Of a DNA stretch of 64,000 bases, positions 63,501 to 64,000 are shown in pieces. The position numbers and the translations under genes were made by a program. How positions within the stretch are numbered: the stretch's first letter is position 1; each line of letters opens with the position of its first letter. The notes under the pieces were generated by a model. The model was not told the DNA's origin. It saw only the letters and a list, made by a program, of their open reading frames with translations, and did not search any database. This stretch comes from Sphingobacterium corticibacterium (GTDB taxonomy: Bacteria > Bacteroidota > Bacteroidia > Sphingobacteriales > Sphingobacteriaceae). The stretch spans positions 310,001-374,000 of the forward strand of contig NZ_SGIT01000001.1 of NCBI RefSeq assembly GCF_004208525.1, read 5' to 3'.

Positions 63501-64000
63501 GAACAACATGAAGAAATATTTAAACCTTTTATACGGCTTCATGAATGGAGCCAAACGAATGTACCCGGAACAGGTATAGGTATGTATTTGGCGCGGACCT
63601 TAGCGGAATTACATAATGGGAAATTGCTGTTGCTGACCACGGCAAATAAAAATATATTCTCTTTAGTTATTCCAATATATCATCAATCTAATGCGGTAGA
63701 AATAAAAGACGAAGTACATGAATTTAGCGAAACCAATATAGACACCTCTGCCAAGTCCCACACCATATTGATTGTGGAAGACAGCTTAGAGATGCAACGT
63801 TTTATCAAAAAGGTATTACCCGAAAAATATAAAATACAGGTTGCGTCGAACGGAGAAGAGGCTTTGGCGTTATTAAAGACAAGTTTTGTTACCTTGGTTA
63901 TTAGCGATGTCATGATGCCTGGAATGAGTGGTGTTGAATTGTGCCGACTTATTAAATCAGATGTTAATTATAGCCATACTCCAGTAGTATTGCTAACGGC
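60528..64000 (+). CDS. Hybrid two-component system sensor (HTCS), 3' end outside window
   Basis: ATG 60528 opens a frame that stays open for 1157 codons to the window edge. Signal peptide to about 24 (MNVSIAESQ). The periplasmic sensor is two seven-bladed propellers built of Reg_prop repeats ([31 protein letters not shown], and similar W-G/T repeats), then a Y_Y_Y domain (about 690-775). A membrane helix lies at about 784-804. The histidine kinase has [14 protein letters not shown] (phosphorylated His), [10 protein letters not shown] and [11 protein letters not shown] for ATP. The receiver domain begins IDVEDS-like ([13 protein letters not shown]) with the phospho-Asp in [11 protein letters not shown]. 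The AraC DNA-binding domain expected at the end is cut off. HTCS proteins sense oligosaccharides and switch on adjacent glycan loci, here probably to the right. Confidence 0.93.
   Translation, partial: [1157 protein letters not shown]

Overview
The window looks like chromosomal DNA of a free-living or host-associated Bacteroidota, most likely a Sphingobacteriaceae relative (Sphingobacterium/Olivibacter/Parapedobacter type). The signs are SusC/SusD pairs, FecI/FecR sigma/anti-sigma pairs, TonB receptors carrying carboxypeptidase-regulatory-like domains, a hybrid two-component (HTCS) sensor, FHS-type sugar permeases, DUF4374 and DUF4091/GH123-type lipoproteins, and promoters with the Bacteroidota -7 box TAnnTTTG preceded by a TTG/TTTG about 19-22 bp upstream. 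No rRNA, tRNA, CRISPR array, transposase or phage gene was seen. Two genes are cut by the window edges: the TonB receptor at 1-2120 and the HTCS at 60528-64000.

Region 1 (1-21.6 kb) is rich in iron/siderophore functions. A leftward FecI-FecR-STN receptor cassette (3820 down to 1) is followed by a membrane-anchored endonuclease/exonuclease/phosphatase protein and a second, STN-less siderophore receptor (5353-7758). After zwf-pgl, a membrane-embedded AraC regulator, two exported proteins and an Old Yellow Enzyme comes a second sigma/anti-sigma pair heading a six-gene unit (14300-21624): ECF sigma, short anti-sigma, DUF4374 lipoprotein, TonB receptor, second DUF4374 lipoprotein, PepSY membrane protein. 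This resembles the xusABC xenosiderophore system of Bacteroides, with a duplicated XusB-like protein and its own sigma factor. Just upstream of zwf, behind a good promoter, lies a 30-codon ORF that looks like the broken start of a gnd gene.

Region 2 (21.6-37.7 kb) is mostly housekeeping and small catabolic units: DUF1456, a nitroreductase with a divergent HxlR regulator, a LacI-ROK kinase-FHS permease unit with two LacI-type operators 20 bp apart, YqgE, pdxH, an isolated nuoC-nuoD pair, pyrC, an M14 carboxypeptidase lipoprotein, a sugar isomerase-like lipoprotein, an ABC-F ATPase, and a GH123-like glycosidase.

Region 3 (37.7-52.7 kb) is a polysaccharide utilisation locus for an N-acetylglucosamine-containing glycan: SusC, SusD, a FAS1/DNRLRE surface lipoprotein, a GH16-like lipoprotein, NagB, NagA, a GH20-like enzyme, a NagP-like permease, a GH20 hexosaminidase and a LacI regulator. 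Two copies of a 14-bp near-palindrome, 169 bp apart, sit upstream of susC and are the best candidates for the LacI operator. The order suggests binding and cutting at the surface, hexosaminidase trimming, import of GlcNAc, then deacetylation and deamination to fructose-6-phosphate. No GlcNAc kinase lies in the locus; the ROK kinase 13 kb upstream is a candidate.

Region 4 (52.7-64 kb) holds an aminotransferase, DUF1573, kdsD and kdsA (Kdo synthesis) with recQ between them, lysS, and a HTCS sensor running off the right edge, which probably controls another glycan locus outside the window.
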